Assembly: GCF_030272615.1 (NCBI RefSeq)
Contig: NC_081414.1
Coordinates: forward strand, 338,932,502 to 338,996,501
Source of the DNA: Cryptomeria japonica
Taxonomy: Eukaryota; Streptophyta; Pinopsida; Cupressales; Cupressaceae
Direction: 5' to 3'
Length of the DNA stretch: 64,000 bases
Made by a program: the position numbers and the translations under genes. The notes under the pieces are model-generated. The model searched no databases. It was not told the origin of the DNA and saw only the letters and a list, made by a program, of their open reading frames with translations. Positions 33,636 to 44,569 of the stretch are shown here, one piece after another (within the stretch, counting starts at the first letter, position 1; every line of letters begins with the position of its first letter).

Positions 33636-33777
33636 CATCATGTGCCTTCAATTTTCCATCAATATTTAGAGTATCTTTTCCCTTTATTTTGATGGATGAG
33701 TTATCTCCAAATCTTACTGAACCACCATTCCAGTCTTCAAGTTTGATAAATTTATTTTTATCACCAGTCATGTGGTT
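33636..33777 (-). pseudogene. Element B protease region, copy next to solo LTR D
   Basis: On the minus strand this reads HMTGDKNKFIKLEDWNGG, then SVRFGDNSSIKIKGKD. It directly continues the WVVDSGCS active-site motif at 34914 once solo LTR D is removed. It is less decayed than the 30873-31003 copy (no stop in LEDW). The presence of two copies means the block between them arose by duplication or strand switching. Confidence 0.75.
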
Positions 33778-33782
33778 GGAAC

Positions 33783-34908
33783 TGTTGGCTTGATGATGAT
33801 TGTAATGTATTCATCACTTGTTTTCATTGATGAAACACTCTCACACACACATATGATTACATTGACTACCGGTGTAACTTCAATTGGTTTACACTATCAA
33901 CTAGTATGTTTAAGGTTTATCCCTAACCGGTACTTTGTGTCAACCGGTATGTGCATAAGAGATAACCTATGGCTACACTAAGTTGGCATCAAAATGAAGA
34001 TGAAGATGAAGATGGAGATCAAGTGAAAGATTCTAGAACAACGGTTCACACATTTTGTTCCAACCGGTATTGACTGTTCTAACAGGTATCTGATTTTGTG
34101 ATAAGTTACTAGCACCAAATTCTTGGCGATCATTTTTGTAATGATTTGTGATCACTTGTCTAGAAATACTACACCTACGAAATTGTTTTGATTTCCTTAG
34201 GCCAACATAAGATTTGAATGTCTATTTAAGACATCTGAGTGAATCATTTGAAACATATAGAGAATGATGTTATGCAAATACTGATATGCATCAAGAGTGA
34301 AATATTTTATTGAAGAGCGATAAATGTTAAGATGAAGAGAATGTTGAATGTACTTAGAAGGATCTGATCAAGAAAGTATTGTGTTGCTCAGAATAGATCA
34401 AATCATTCTTGTTGTTTTCTAATCATTACAACAGAATCAAATCCCCTAATCGGGTAATCTCTAACAAGATTCATTGTACAAATCCTCTAACAAGGTGATC
34501 TATTGGTTTGGATTCTCAAATCCTCCAATGAGGTTACTCCTAAAAGGGTAGTACTCTTAACAGGGTATAAGCTTCTAATCAAGCTTTGGTATCTCTAACA
34601 AGATTTGCTCCTAGCAGAGCACTTTGTAGACCTTAACCATTCAGTTATCTATTACTGCAAATAGTTAACTTGTGAGTTCCATCTCATCATGGTTTTTACC
34701 TATTTGGGTTTTCTACGTATAAACACATGTTATGGTGGGTGCTTTACTTATTGTGGATGTTGTTATATCATTTTGGATAGCATGTATTTTGTTTAAATGC
34801 TTGGTTAAGTCATCTACCAGTTAGTGTTTGAAGTAGTGTTTTATTTGGTGTCACTCATTCACCCTCCCCCCCCCCCCCCGCCCCTCTCAATGCTTTCCAA
34901 GTCCATCA
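33783..34908 (+). mobile_element. Solo LTR D, copia type, inside element B protease
   Basis: TGTTGGCTTGATG to CCAAGTCCATCA, 1,126 bp, with GGAAC duplicated at 33778-33782 and 34909-34913. It splits the protease active site right after DSGCS. It carries the shared modules (GGTTTTTACCTATTTGGGTTTTC near 34690, C tract at 34865-34879) and many CTAACA(A/G)G words. A single LTR with target duplication is what remains after LTR-LTR recombination. Confidence 0.85.
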
Positions 34909-34913
34909 GGAAC

Positions 34914-36324
34914 AACCACTATCTACAACCCATAGATTTTTCCTTTCATCATGTAAAGCAGTTTGCACTATCAGACTCGATTTTGCCTTGTTCTTTTCTT
35001 TCTCAACCCATACCGGTTTGGTTTCCTTCTTCTTGTCAGCTGCTATTTTGTGCTCCAGTTCAACTACAGGTTCTTGATCAAGATTTGTCTTCTTCTTCTT
35101 GACCTTGTCATTTTTACAAAACTTTTCTATATGTCTAAACTCTTGACAGTTATAGTATTTCACATTTTCATTTAAAGATGAATCTTTAAAATTATTGTAG
35201 GGCACCAATTTATTCTTCTTACATTCAAAACTCCTATGACCAAATCCATTACACTGACAAAAGACAAAATTCATATCCCAGAGTGCATTAAAAGGATTTC
35301 TACTTTCATAACTCATAGTGGGCTTATTGGTTAATCTACAGTAAGCTATTCTATGCCCAAATTTGTTACACCAGTAACAATAACCATGAAAGTTTGAAAC
35401 ATACTGGTTAGGTTGCCTTGGTCCTGCAAAGGACTACCTCATCAAGGGTCTTCCCTTCATGTTGTTGACTTTGGTGAATCCTTCATGGTCAACTCTTGTA
35501 TTTCTCCTTGGATCTACATGTTAGTACAATGAGTGTGGCCTCTAGTTCATTGCTTATGTATACCAGTTTGTGTGGCAATTTTTAACAGCATTTGCATATG
35601 TCTTTTTACCGGTATCTTTTCTTACAGTGAATGTATTCTTGTCTTATCCTTCCTTTGAAGAAGTGAACTATATCTCCTTACCAGATGTGTCTTTGCTATT
35701 TTAACTTTGGCCTTCTTCAAAACCTAAGACACCATATCTTTGGATTGCTTCTATTTGCTCAACATCTTGTCTAAAGCTTTGATGTTGCCTTCATATTTGC
35801 TTCTTACTTTTATTTGTTCCTTACTTTCTTCAATCTCCTTTTTGAGCTTCACTATTTCTGCTTCCAGATCTTGATGCTCCTTTTCCTTCTTTAGTAGATC
35901 AGAGGATGTAACTTCACATATCCTTTTGGCTTCTTCCAACTGCACTTTTAGGTCAGATATAACTTAACTGGACTCATCCAGGGATTGCTTCAAAAGACCT
36001 TGTTCATCTACTGCAGCAAGTTTGAATTTTTTGAGTTCTCTTCTTGTTTTACTGAGTTCCTCAAGAGAACTTATAAGCTCACCTTCTAGATCCACTTCAG
36101 CCTCCATATCTTCTTCTTCCTCATCTTCACCAACCAATTCATCAAGTGCCATAAAGAGATTAACTTTTCCCACATTCTCATGATATTCATCTTCTGATGC
36201 ACTTTCTTCATCTATGACATTATCCTCGATAGTGTATAGGTTGTTCTTCTTCTGGTAGCCTCTTCTTCCTTGCTGGTAGACATTTGTTTCTAAAACCTTT
36301 TGACTCATCTCCACCGGTTTCATT
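34914..36324 (-). pseudogene. Element B gag C-terminal half and protease start
   Basis: From high to low coordinates on the minus strand: an acidic linker with DEEEEDMEAEVDLEGE, a coiled coil (ISSLEELSKTRRELKKFKL; KKEKEHQDLEAEIVKLKKE) to about 35751, then zinc-knuckle motifs CYWCNKFGHRIAYC (about 35375), a damaged one ending NGFGHRSFEC (about 35240) and a damaged YYNCQEFRHIEKFC (about 35140), then LWVVDSGCS, the aspartic protease active site. Stops and frameshifts occur around 35700 and 35950. This coil-plus-knuckle order is the same as in element C's gag. Confidence 0.75.
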
Positions 36325-36329
36325 ATAAG

Positions 36330-38279
36330 TGTACACACCTAAAAATGGTCAACGCTTGCGAGGTCATACTTTAACATTTGCGCATTGCCTCATTTTAGGT
36401 TTTTGCGTCACATTAACATTTCTCCTATGTCACGCACTTGGTTTTTATCATTTGCGAACATCGAGTCATTCTTCTACATTCTTCCTTTATCTCGCTCTCG
36501 AATTTGGTCTTGTCGACAACACTATCCAGTCATGATTTTAATCGATCTTGTCCTATTGCATCAATGTGTGTGCTTATTTGTCATCATTTTGGACATCGTC
36601 AATCCTAATTAGGGTTTTGTCCTCTTATTAATCTTATCATCAATCTTATCATTTTGGACATCGTCAATCCTAATTAGGGTTTTGTCCTCTTATCGATTTG
36701 TCATCAATCTTGTCATTTTAACGATCGATTTGCCATCGATCGTTGTCATGTTCGATCTTGTCATTTTGCGATCGATTTGTCATCGATCGTGGTCATTTTC
36801 AATCTTGTCGTCTTGCAATCTATTTTGTTATCGATCCTTGTTCTCTTGTCAATTTTGTCATTTTGCGATCATTTCGCTATCGATCGTTGTCTGTCTCAAT
36901 TATGTCAATTTGGATCAATTTGTCATTGTTCCTCGTCAATTGGTGCATTTTTCAGTCAAATCGTTTATCACATTGGTCATTTATCAATCCAAAATCAGAT
37001 CAAATCGAGTCAATTATATTTCAAGACCTAATTCGTCTTCAAGGGTTTTATGATTTATTCATGTAACCTAATTTGTCATTTCTTCCTCTAGGATTACTAA
37101 ATTATTTATTAATCCTAGGTCTTCTCATTACAATTAAATCTTTATTTAATTGGCTAATTATTCTTCCTCTTGTAAATTAATTAATAAATGACAAATTATT
37201 AATTAATTTACCTAATTTCTTCTAGTTCCTAATTTCCTGTTTTTCCATCAATTTCTAATTCCTAATTGTCATCAATTTCAATTATATCAATTTGGATCAA
37301 TTTGTCATTGTTCCTCGTCAATTGGCGCATTTTTCAGTCAAATGGTTTATCACATTGGTCATTTATCAATCCAAAATCAGATCAAATCGAGTCAATTATA
37401 TTTCAAGACCTAATTCGTCTTCTAGGGTTTTATGATTTATTCATGTAACCTAATTTGTCATTTCTTCCTCTAGGATTACTAAATTATTTATTAATCCTAG
37501 GTCTTCTCATTACAATTAAATCTTTATTTAATTGGCTAATTATTCTTCCTCTTGTAAATTAATTAATAAATGACAAATTATTAATTAATTTACCTAATTT
37601 CTTCTAGTTCCTAATTTCCTATTTTTCCATCAATTTCTAATTCCTAATTGTCATCAATTTCAATTTTCTAATTTTCTTAATTTCCTAATTTCAAATTCCT
37701 CCTATTTCTCTCCTAATTCTATGGGAATGACATTTCAATTTGTCATAAATTGTCATAATTGATAATCAATCAATTTTGACATAGAATGTGTCATAATTTG
37801 TCATCAATTATCAATCAATCAAATTGTGCATGGAAAGTGCATAATTTGTCATATTGATTTGCAATTTCCATTTGAATTGCATCATGCTAATCTTGTCATT
37901 TATCCAATTCTTCTATAAATTGGATGATTTTCAATCAAAGCTAATCCTGAATCCCTAATCAAACTATCGAACTTATGCTTCTAGTACTCTTGATCAACAA
38001 ACCAATATCAATCTTGCTTTCAATTGTATGTTGTGCACTTGTAGGTGAGATCCACAAATCCATTTGAAGAGGAAAGAAGAACAATGGAGCCGCATGGAAG
38101 AAGCATCCAAATCGTCATCTGGTTTGCATGAATATTTGCTTTTGAATGCTTTGTTTTTATGTCTCTATTGAGTGTGCTTAGGATTAGATCATTGCAATGT
38201 GTGTTTGGGATTGAGCTAATAATGAATAATATGTCTTTATATATATTTGCTTTGATGATTTCCTATTTCCTATGCTACA
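36330..38279 (+). mobile_element. Solo LTR F, gypsy-like, inside element B gag
   Basis: TGTACACACCTA to CCTATGCTACA, 1,950 bp, flanked by ATAAG at 36325-36329 and 38280-38284. Removing it joins B's ATKCPY knuckle end with the downstream gag. No coding frame of note inside. The TGTA-ACACCTA start is shared with solo LTR G. It contains a 382-bp tandem duplication and many GATCGAT and TTGTCAT words. Orientation is set by the start similarity with G and is tentative. Confidence 0.8.
36897..37660. repeat. 382-bp tandem duplication inside solo LTR F
   Basis: 36897-37278 and 37279-37660 are head-to-tail copies with only about four to six differences by eye. The duplication is much younger than the surrounding LTR pairs, which differ at 7-10 percent in sampled stretches. 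Confidence 0.85.
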
Positions 38280-38284
38280 ATAAG

Positions 38285-39080
38285 GACATTTTGTAGCAAA
38301 GTGTCTAACTTTACAATAGTTGAAACATTTGAGTGGTAGCTTTCCTTCATACTTGTCAGATCCTCTTTTGAGCTTTCTTACAAAGTTTTCTACCTCTACA
38401 TCAGAGTCTTCACTAGATCCTTTATGAGTAGCTACTTCTTTGCCTTTCTGAGTGGTGTTGAATGTTGCCTCTTTCCTTAAGGATGCATCACCGGTTGTTC
38501 TCATTTTATAGGTTGTTAGTGAGCCAAATAGCTCATCCATTGTAAAGATCTTCAAATCCTTGGCTTCTTCTATGGTAGAAACCTTTGTATCATACTTAGA
38601 TGTAAGAGACTTAAGTACCTTCTTGACAAGGATCTCATCTACAATTTCTTCCCCAAGTCCTTTAATGGTATTCATAGTTTCATCAAATCTGTGAAGGTAG
38701 TCTGCAATCTTTTCATCATCCTTCATCTTGATGCCTTCAAGTTGGCCCCTTAGTGCTTTTAGCTTGGCCTCTTTAACTTTTGCATCTCCTTCAAATAACC
38801 TCTGCATTTTATCACAAGTCTCCTTGGCAAATGCATAGTGCATGACCTTGACAAACTCCTTATCAGACAACCCGCTCAAAATAGCATGTTTGACCTTTGC
38901 ATTATTCTCATACTCCTTCTTGGCATCGGGATCAATGGGAGGAACACTAGGGACAAATACCCATTCTTGACAGACATCCACACATCAAAAACAAGGGAGG
39001 AAATATAGGTCTCCATTCTTGGCATAGTTGGATCCATCAAGCATGCGGGCTTTTGAGGAAGCAATCTCATTTCTTGCCAT
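38285..39080 (-). pseudogene. Element B gag N-terminal half (copia capsid)
   Basis: On the minus strand ATG 39080 opens MARNEIASSKARMLDGSNYA, the copia gag start. A stop follows near 38984, then the same frame continues through the UBN2 capsid domain (HAILSGLSDKEFVKVMHYAF; AKVKEAKLKALRGQLEGIKM; DDEKIADYLHRFDETMNTIKG) to a first knuckle with one Cys lost and one gained (CFNYCKVRHFATKC, about 38325-38285). Solo LTR F interrupts it there. It differs from E1's gag in sequence but shares the fold. Confidence 0.82.
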
Positions 39081-39127
39081 TGTGTTCTAATTCCAAAATC
39101 TACCCAAGGTTTTCAAACAACTAGGAA

Positions 39128-39145
39128 CCTAGGCTCTGATACCAA
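39128..39145 (-). other. Primer-binding site of element B (initiator tRNA-Met)
   Basis: On the minus strand it reads TTGGTATCAGAGCCTAGG, one base from the LTR end at 39147. A perfect copia-type primer site core. Confidence 0.88.
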
Positions 39146-39146
39146 T

Positions 39147-40673
39147 TGTTGAACATAATGTACCACTAAGAGGGGGGTGAATCAGTGGTTCCTAAATATT
39201 CTTCTCTTTCAAAGTAACCTTAGAATACTGATTGTTATCCCAAGCACTAAACAATAAAACCAATAAGGAAAATTAGGATACAAAAGAAGACAAACACACA
39301 AATGTAACCCACAACACTAGATGTACAAAGAAAACCCAATATAGGAAAAACCTCGGTGAGAAATGTTGCTAGAGAATATTTCTCCAATCCAACCTCACAA
39401 GTGAAACATTGAATTACAAAGATTTAGGGCACCAACCCCTTTTGATTTAGGGCACCAACCCAAGGAGAACCAAGCTCCAACTTGTTGATGTATAGTTAAA
39501 TACAATTTAGATATAGTTATAACTTCTTGTTGCAAATGAGTTCTGCAACTCTTAATCAAATAGATCTCTGCCAGTTAACAGTCTTCTCTTCTTCACTAGC
39601 TCTCACACTGTTGGTTAACAGATTGCTCTCTCTAATTCTTGGCCTCTCTGATCTCTCTCTCTCTCACAGCTTGACAACACACTGTGTCACACTTGGATTC
39701 CTTCTTTCTCAATCACACTTCATCGGTTAGCTCAACTTTTGGACTTTCTATAGTTTACTGGTACTCTATCACTGCCAGTTAAAATGCTCTTCACTAGTTT
39801 GCCTCCTCACTCGCTCTGCAACTTTCTTACAATAAATTCTAAGTGAGATGATTCTTATCTACCCTCAAGCTCTCTTCACTCTTCTTCTTCTCATCAAGCA
39901 TCAATCTTTTCTATCTCGAGCTCATCTATTTATAATATTGGATACCCGCCAAGAACGCATTAATCAATGTCATTTTAGGTTTTTCCTTCTCCAATTCAAT
40001 ACGAATACAATTTGATTTGATATGCTTTTCCAGGGATAACATCTTCATGACATCGATCAATCACCAACAAAGCTTCACATTCCAATGTGCGTTTTCTAAA
40101 TATAGAGGTTTGTACCATGCTTTTCTACTTTTCACTGTCATTTGCTATTAATGGATTTGTTGTTTCCTTCACCAAACGGGTACGAAGATCAAATCTTCTT
40201 GCAGGATCAGTTCAATCACTTTTCCATCTTCCCTTTCTCAAGCCGCAATCTTCTGGCATCCTCGATGCACACTCCAGTGACCTATGTAATACCTCTGGCT
40301 GGCATCCTATTGTTATGCTTGTTGACATCCATCTTTGCTTGGATTCTTATGTTGGTTTAACATTCTTTGTTGACCAAGGTTGACTACCAGTTTAGTTCTT
40401 AGTACCGATGTGACCATCAAACACCCTTTGTATCGGTAGCACATCCTCTATGTTCTACTCACCTATTGTTGTGCCTTCATAACAAACAAACAACCTTCAT
40501 CTTGGTTTGTGCCTAACCGGTAAGCCTTATTTACCAGTAGATGACACAAGTCATGTGTACCACTAGCCTTCCTTTTGTCTTGCTCTTCTATATCAGTCAC
40601 CACTTCCTACTTACCGGTGACCTTGCCAAACCCATTTGACATCAGTGACAACTTAATACCAATAATGCCTACA
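39147..40673 (-). repeat. 5' LTR of element B
   Basis: Plus-strand limits TGTTGAACATAATG and AATAATGCCTACA, 1,527 bp, pairing with 18518-20073. It has a short local duplication (GATTTAGGGCACCAACCC near 39421-39461) absent from the other copy. CTATA follows immediately. Confidence 0.85.
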
Positions 40674-40678
40674 CTATA

Positions 40679-41235
40679 CCTATTGATTCCACTTGCTGCA
40701 TTGTTGAGGAGAAGGCTTTCGCTGATAAAGTTGAAGAGAAGGATGAATGGGTAATTGATAGCGGTTGTTCACATCATATGATTGGTGATAAAAGAAAATT
40801 TGTGAGCATGGAAAGGTATGATGGTGGAATAGCTAGATTTGGAGATGACAAATCCTATGTAATCCATGGGAGAGGTTCTATTTCTTTTGATGGTAAGCAT
40901 AACATTGATGATGTCTTGTATGTTGAAGGCTTGAAGCATAATATTTTCAGTGTTGGATAGATGGTTGATAAAGGTTATGATCTACAATTCAAGGATGCTA
41001 AAAGAAAGATCTTAAATGCCTTTGGTATAGAGATTGCATCTAGGACTAAGATTGAAGGTAACATTTTTCATTTGATTGCTAGTGAGAATAGTTGTTTGAT
41101 TTATCAGATTGATGATAGTTGGTTGTGGTATAGGAGAATGTGCCATGTGAATTTTGATTCAATTATTAAGATCTATTCTACACATGTTGTTAGAGATCTT
41201 CCTAAGATTGTTAAGCCTACTAATTTGGTATGAAA
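40679..41235 (+). pseudogene. E1 protease and pre-integrase region
   Basis: After the B insertion the E1 frame resumes with STCCIVEEKAFADK, then WVIDSGCSHHM, the intact aspartic protease active site DSG that releases the copia proteins. It continues FVSMERYDGGIARFGDDKSY, DVLYVEGLKHNIFSVG (then TAG 40958), and LWYRRMCHVNF, the GAG-pre-integrase motif. A second stop falls at 41232. Confidence 0.82.
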
Positions 41236-42297
41236 GGAATGTTAGTTGGATAAGAAAACAAGGATTTCTTTCAATAGAAAACAGTATACGCCTGATGGAT
41301 TGCTAGATATTTTGCATACTAACCTATGTGTACCTAAAAATGCTAGAAGTGTGAAGCATGATAGATATTTTATGCTGCTAATTGATGATTATTCTAGGAT
41401 GATGTGGGTGGTCTTTTTGAAGGATAAATTAGAAGCATTGGACAAATTCAAGATATTCAAAGTTAAGGTTGAGATGGAGTCTGGATTGAAGGTGAAGTGT
41501 CTGAGATCTAACAAAGGTGGAGAATTTTGTTTCGGTGAGTTCAATTCATTTTGTGAGATGCATGGAATCAAAAGACAACTATTTTCTCCTAGAACCCCTC
41601 AGCAGAATGGAGTTGTTGAGAGGAATAATAGAACTGTTTTGGATGTTGCAAGGACTATGCTAATTGAAGGAAATGTTCTGAAGATCTACTGGAGAGAATC
41701 CATTAGCACTACTGTTTATACATTCAATAGAGTTCACATCAAAGGTAATACCTGTAAGACCCCTTATGAGATATGGTTTGGTCATGTTCCTACCATGAAA
41801 TATTTCACAGTATTTGGTAGAAAATCTTATATCAAGAGAGACGAGGATATAGGGTAGTTTGATGCCAAAAGTGATGAAGAAATTTTTTTGGGATATTCTA
41901 CAAAGAGAAAATCCTATCGGTGCTATAATAAGAGACTAAGAAAGATTATAGAGAGTGAAAATGTGAAGGTGGATGAGAAACTTGGGAAAGAGATCAGAGA
42001 ATGTGGCTATGATGATGCTCAACATGTTATTTTAACTCCTATTTAGACTGAAGATCCCAAGAAGAATGATCTGGTAGAAATTATTAATTCGGATGTTGTT
42101 TCTTTCAGCGATGGAGTGCAGGAACCTGAGAATTAGAATAATCAGAAGACTTTGAGGTATGTAAGATTGAATCATTCTGAAAATCAAATTATTGGTGATA
42201 AGAACAAGGGTGTGATGACTAGAAGAAGGTTAGTTGCTGAATAAGTATGTTTGATTTCTAAAGTGGAACCTAAAGATGTTACTAAAGCTTGTAAAAT
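41236..42297 (+). pseudogene. E1 integrase
   Basis: Copia integrase core. LLDILHTNLCVP stands where HTDLCGP is usual, so the first catalytic Asp has become Asn. LLIDDYSRMMWVVFL, GEFCFGEFNSFC and PRTPQQNGVVERNNRT (catalytic Glu) follow, then VFGRKSYIKRD and FLGYSTKRKSYRCYNKR. TAG codons interrupt at 41244, 41855, 42044 and 42134, TAA at 42242 and TGA near 42308. The stretch after 41960 is the variable linker before reverse transcriptase. Confidence 0.82.
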
Positions 42298-43791
42298 GAG
42301 AGTTGGATGAGATCTATGGAAGAAGAACTAGATCAGATTGAAAAAAATAATACTTGGGAACTTGTGCCTAGACCTAAGAATAAGAATGTCATTGGTACTA
42401 AATGGGTATTCAGGAACAAACTCAATTAAACTAGTGAAGTTGTTCGAAATAAAGCAAGACTGGTTTGTAAAGGATATTCACAACAAGAAGGAATTGATTA
42501 TGAAGAGACCTTTGCTTAGGTTGCTAGACTTGAAGTTGTTAGACTTTTGTTTGCTTATAAAGATTTTAAGGTATATCATATGGATGTCAAATATGCCTTT
42601 TTGAATGGTGATCTAGAGGAAGAAGTCTACATTAAACAACCTGATAGATTTTCATTGTTAGATGATGGAGACATGGTATGTAAATTGAAGAAAGCTCTTT
42701 ATGGATTAAAATAAGCTCCTAGAGCCTGGTATGCTAGATTAGATAAATACTTGTTGAAATTGGGATTTACTAAAGGTGCTACTAATAGTAATTTGTATTT
42801 TAAGATTGAGAATGATAACATCTTAAATGTTGAAGTCTTTGTTGATTATATTATCTCTATAGGTGATGATGACTTGAGGATGAAGTTTTTCAGGGATATA
42901 CAAAAAGAATTTGAGATGTCTATGATTGGTGAGATGAAATTTTTCTTAGGTTCTTAGATTGCACAGACTGGAAAAGGTATATTCATATCTCAAACTAAGT
43001 ATGTGAAGGAATTGTTGCAGAAGTTTGGACTAGATGACTCCAAACTGGTTGGAACTCCTATGGTGACTGGTTGTAAATTTTCTAAGAATGATGAATCTCC
43101 AAAAGCTAATAAGAGTTTATACAGATCTATGGTTGGTGGACTGCTATATCTTACATAGACTAGACCAGATATTATGCATGTTGTGTGTATGGATGCTAGA
43201 TATCAATCTGATTTGAAGGAGAGTCATCTCACTACTATTAAGAGGATATTCAGACACTTGAAGGGAATTGTGAACTATGGTCTATGGTATCTGAGGAATT
43301 ATGATTTCATGCTATGTGCCTTCATTGATGTTGATTGGGTTGGTGATGTTGATGACCGGAAGAGAACTACCCATGGAGAATTCTTTTTGGGTAAGAAGTT
43401 GGTTTCATGGGCTCACAAGAAATAAGATTTAGTGTCCTTATATATTGTTGAAGTTGAGTACATTGTTGTTGCTACTAATTGCACTCAGGTAGTTTGGATG
43501 AAGCAAATGTTGAAAGATATCAGAGTTATTCATGATGAGCCTATTGTTATTTACTATGATAATTCTAGTGCTATCAACATGTCAAAGAATCTGCTAAAAC
43601 ATTCAAAGACTAAACATGTGTTAATCAAATATCATTACTTGAGAGAGCAAGTTAGTGAAGAAAAGGTGAAGCTAGAGTATGTATCTACAAAGGAACAAAT
43701 TGCTGATATTTTCACTAACCCTTTACTTGCAGATACATTTGTCTATTTGAGAGACAAGCTATGGGTATCCACCCCTCCTGATGAGAACTAG
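42298..43791 (+). pseudogene. E1 reverse transcriptase and RNase H
   Basis: A frameshift near 42300 leads into the frame with MEEELDQIEKNNTWELVPRP, then FRNKLN, KDFKVYHMDVKYAFLNGDLE and LKKALYGLK (then TAA). The catalytic motif reads VEVFVDYIISIGD where FVDDI is expected, so one active-site Asp is Tyr. RNase H follows: DRKRTTHGEFFLGKKLVSW, YYDNSSAINMSKN, YHYLREQV, with the end at TAG 43789-43791. Further stops at 42426, 42517, 42712, 42956, 43156 and 43423. Confidence 0.82.
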
Positions 43792-43898
43792 ATACATTAA
43801 GTTGCATCAATCCACTCAAGGCATTATCCTTTTACCCAAATTAATGAGTTGGTGTTGGTCCTCTAGTGGAGTAGTTTGTTGACTTGGTTATGTATTTC

Positions 43899-43972
43899 AG
43901 GGAGAGAGAGATTCATGTCTCTTTTTTTGGGAGAGAGAGATTCATGTCTCTATTTATGGGAGAGAGAGTTTG
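43899..43972 (+). repeat. Threefold 30-bp repeat in E1 3' untranslated region
   Basis: The phrase GGGAGAGAGAGATTCATG occurs near 43899 and 43929, with a third copy of the GGGAGAGAGAG part near 43958. The 43792-44127 interval otherwise holds no open frame, only purine-rich stretches such as AAGGGGGAGAGAG near 44007. Confidence 0.75.
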
Positions 43973-44127
43973 GTATTCTATTTTATGGCTTTGGCATTAT
44001 TGTCAAAGGGGGAGAGAGATTATGGGGAAAACTAGTTTATATATCTTGATCTTAGGGGGAGTTTGCTAGAGATATCTTCTTTCTTTGCATTGATTATTTT
44101 TCACATTCATATCTTATCATCAATGCC

Positions 44128-44138
44128 AAAGGGGGAGA
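44128..44138 (+). other. Polypurine tract of E1
   Basis: AAAGGGGGAGA preceded by CAATGCC, one base before the 3' LTR. Confidence 0.85.
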
Positions 44139-44139
44139 T

Positions 44140-44565
44140 TGTTGGATATTGTTGGTCATTCTTGCTACTTGTGTAGTGCTTCAGTGATTGCTAATTGGGA
44201 AGATCTTATAATCCAGTTTTGTTGTTGTTGTTTTGTTGATCACTGTTTGCAAAGTTTGGTATATCCTTCGGTATATTTTGGTGTGATCAGATCTTGTGTT
44301 TATATTTTGGAATACTATTTAGGATGGTCTTGTGTATCTTCACTTTAGATAGTTCGTGATTTTGCATTTCGCAAGTTATCTTTCTTCATGACAGTTGTCG
44401 ATTGGTTGTGTTCTTGAGCTTTCAGATGTGGACCGATGAAGATTTGAAAAGTGGTGTTGGCGCAACTGTTCCTGATGATTCTAACATGCTTGTTGATGTT
44501 TCCTAGTCATGTCTTATTTGTTTTGGCAATCCACATTTATTTTGTGCAATTTTTTGGTGGTTTGC
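44140..44565 (+). repeat. Truncated 3' LTR of E1
   Basis: TGTTGGATATTG onward aligns with the first third of the 5' LTR (3880). Similarity stops near 44565, after TTTTTTGGTGGTTT, and an unrelated 84-bp tandem array follows. About 840 bp of LTR and the right target duplication are lost. Confidence 0.8.
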
Positions 44566-44569
44566 CTCG

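Larger units (their letters stand above)
18518..40673 (-). mobile_element. Element B: copia retrotransposon on the minus strand, itself carrying several insertions
   Basis: B lies inverted inside E1 and is flanked by CTATA on both sides. Its own 5' LTR is 39147-40673 and its 3' LTR 18518-20073. On the minus strand the order is primer site, gag with coiled coil and four zinc knuckles, protease, integrase, reverse transcriptase, RNase H and polypurine tract. Solo LTR F, solo LTR D, a rearranged block and element C interrupt it. The first 330 bp of its LTRs differ at roughly 30 places by eye. The genes are broken, but the reverse transcriptase YVDDI motif survives. Its gag is the closest relative of element C's gag, making B-like elements candidate helpers. 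Confidence 0.85.
3880..44565 (+). mobile_element. Element E1: full copia retrotransposon split by two nested insertions
   Basis: E1 is assembled from its 5' LTR (3880-5148), tRNA-Met primer site, gag part 1 (5205-5520), gag part 2 (17760-18517), pol (40679-43791), polypurine tract (44128-44138) and a truncated 3' LTR (44140-44565). Removing elements A and B together with one copy of each target duplication (CAAGT, CTATA) joins gag and then gag-pol at matching codons, which proves the three blocks are one element. Order is gag, protease, integrase, reverse transcriptase, RNase H, the copia order. The genes carry many TAG stops, one clear frameshift near 42300, and damaged catalytic residues. 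It is the oldest layer of the nest. Confidence 0.85.
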
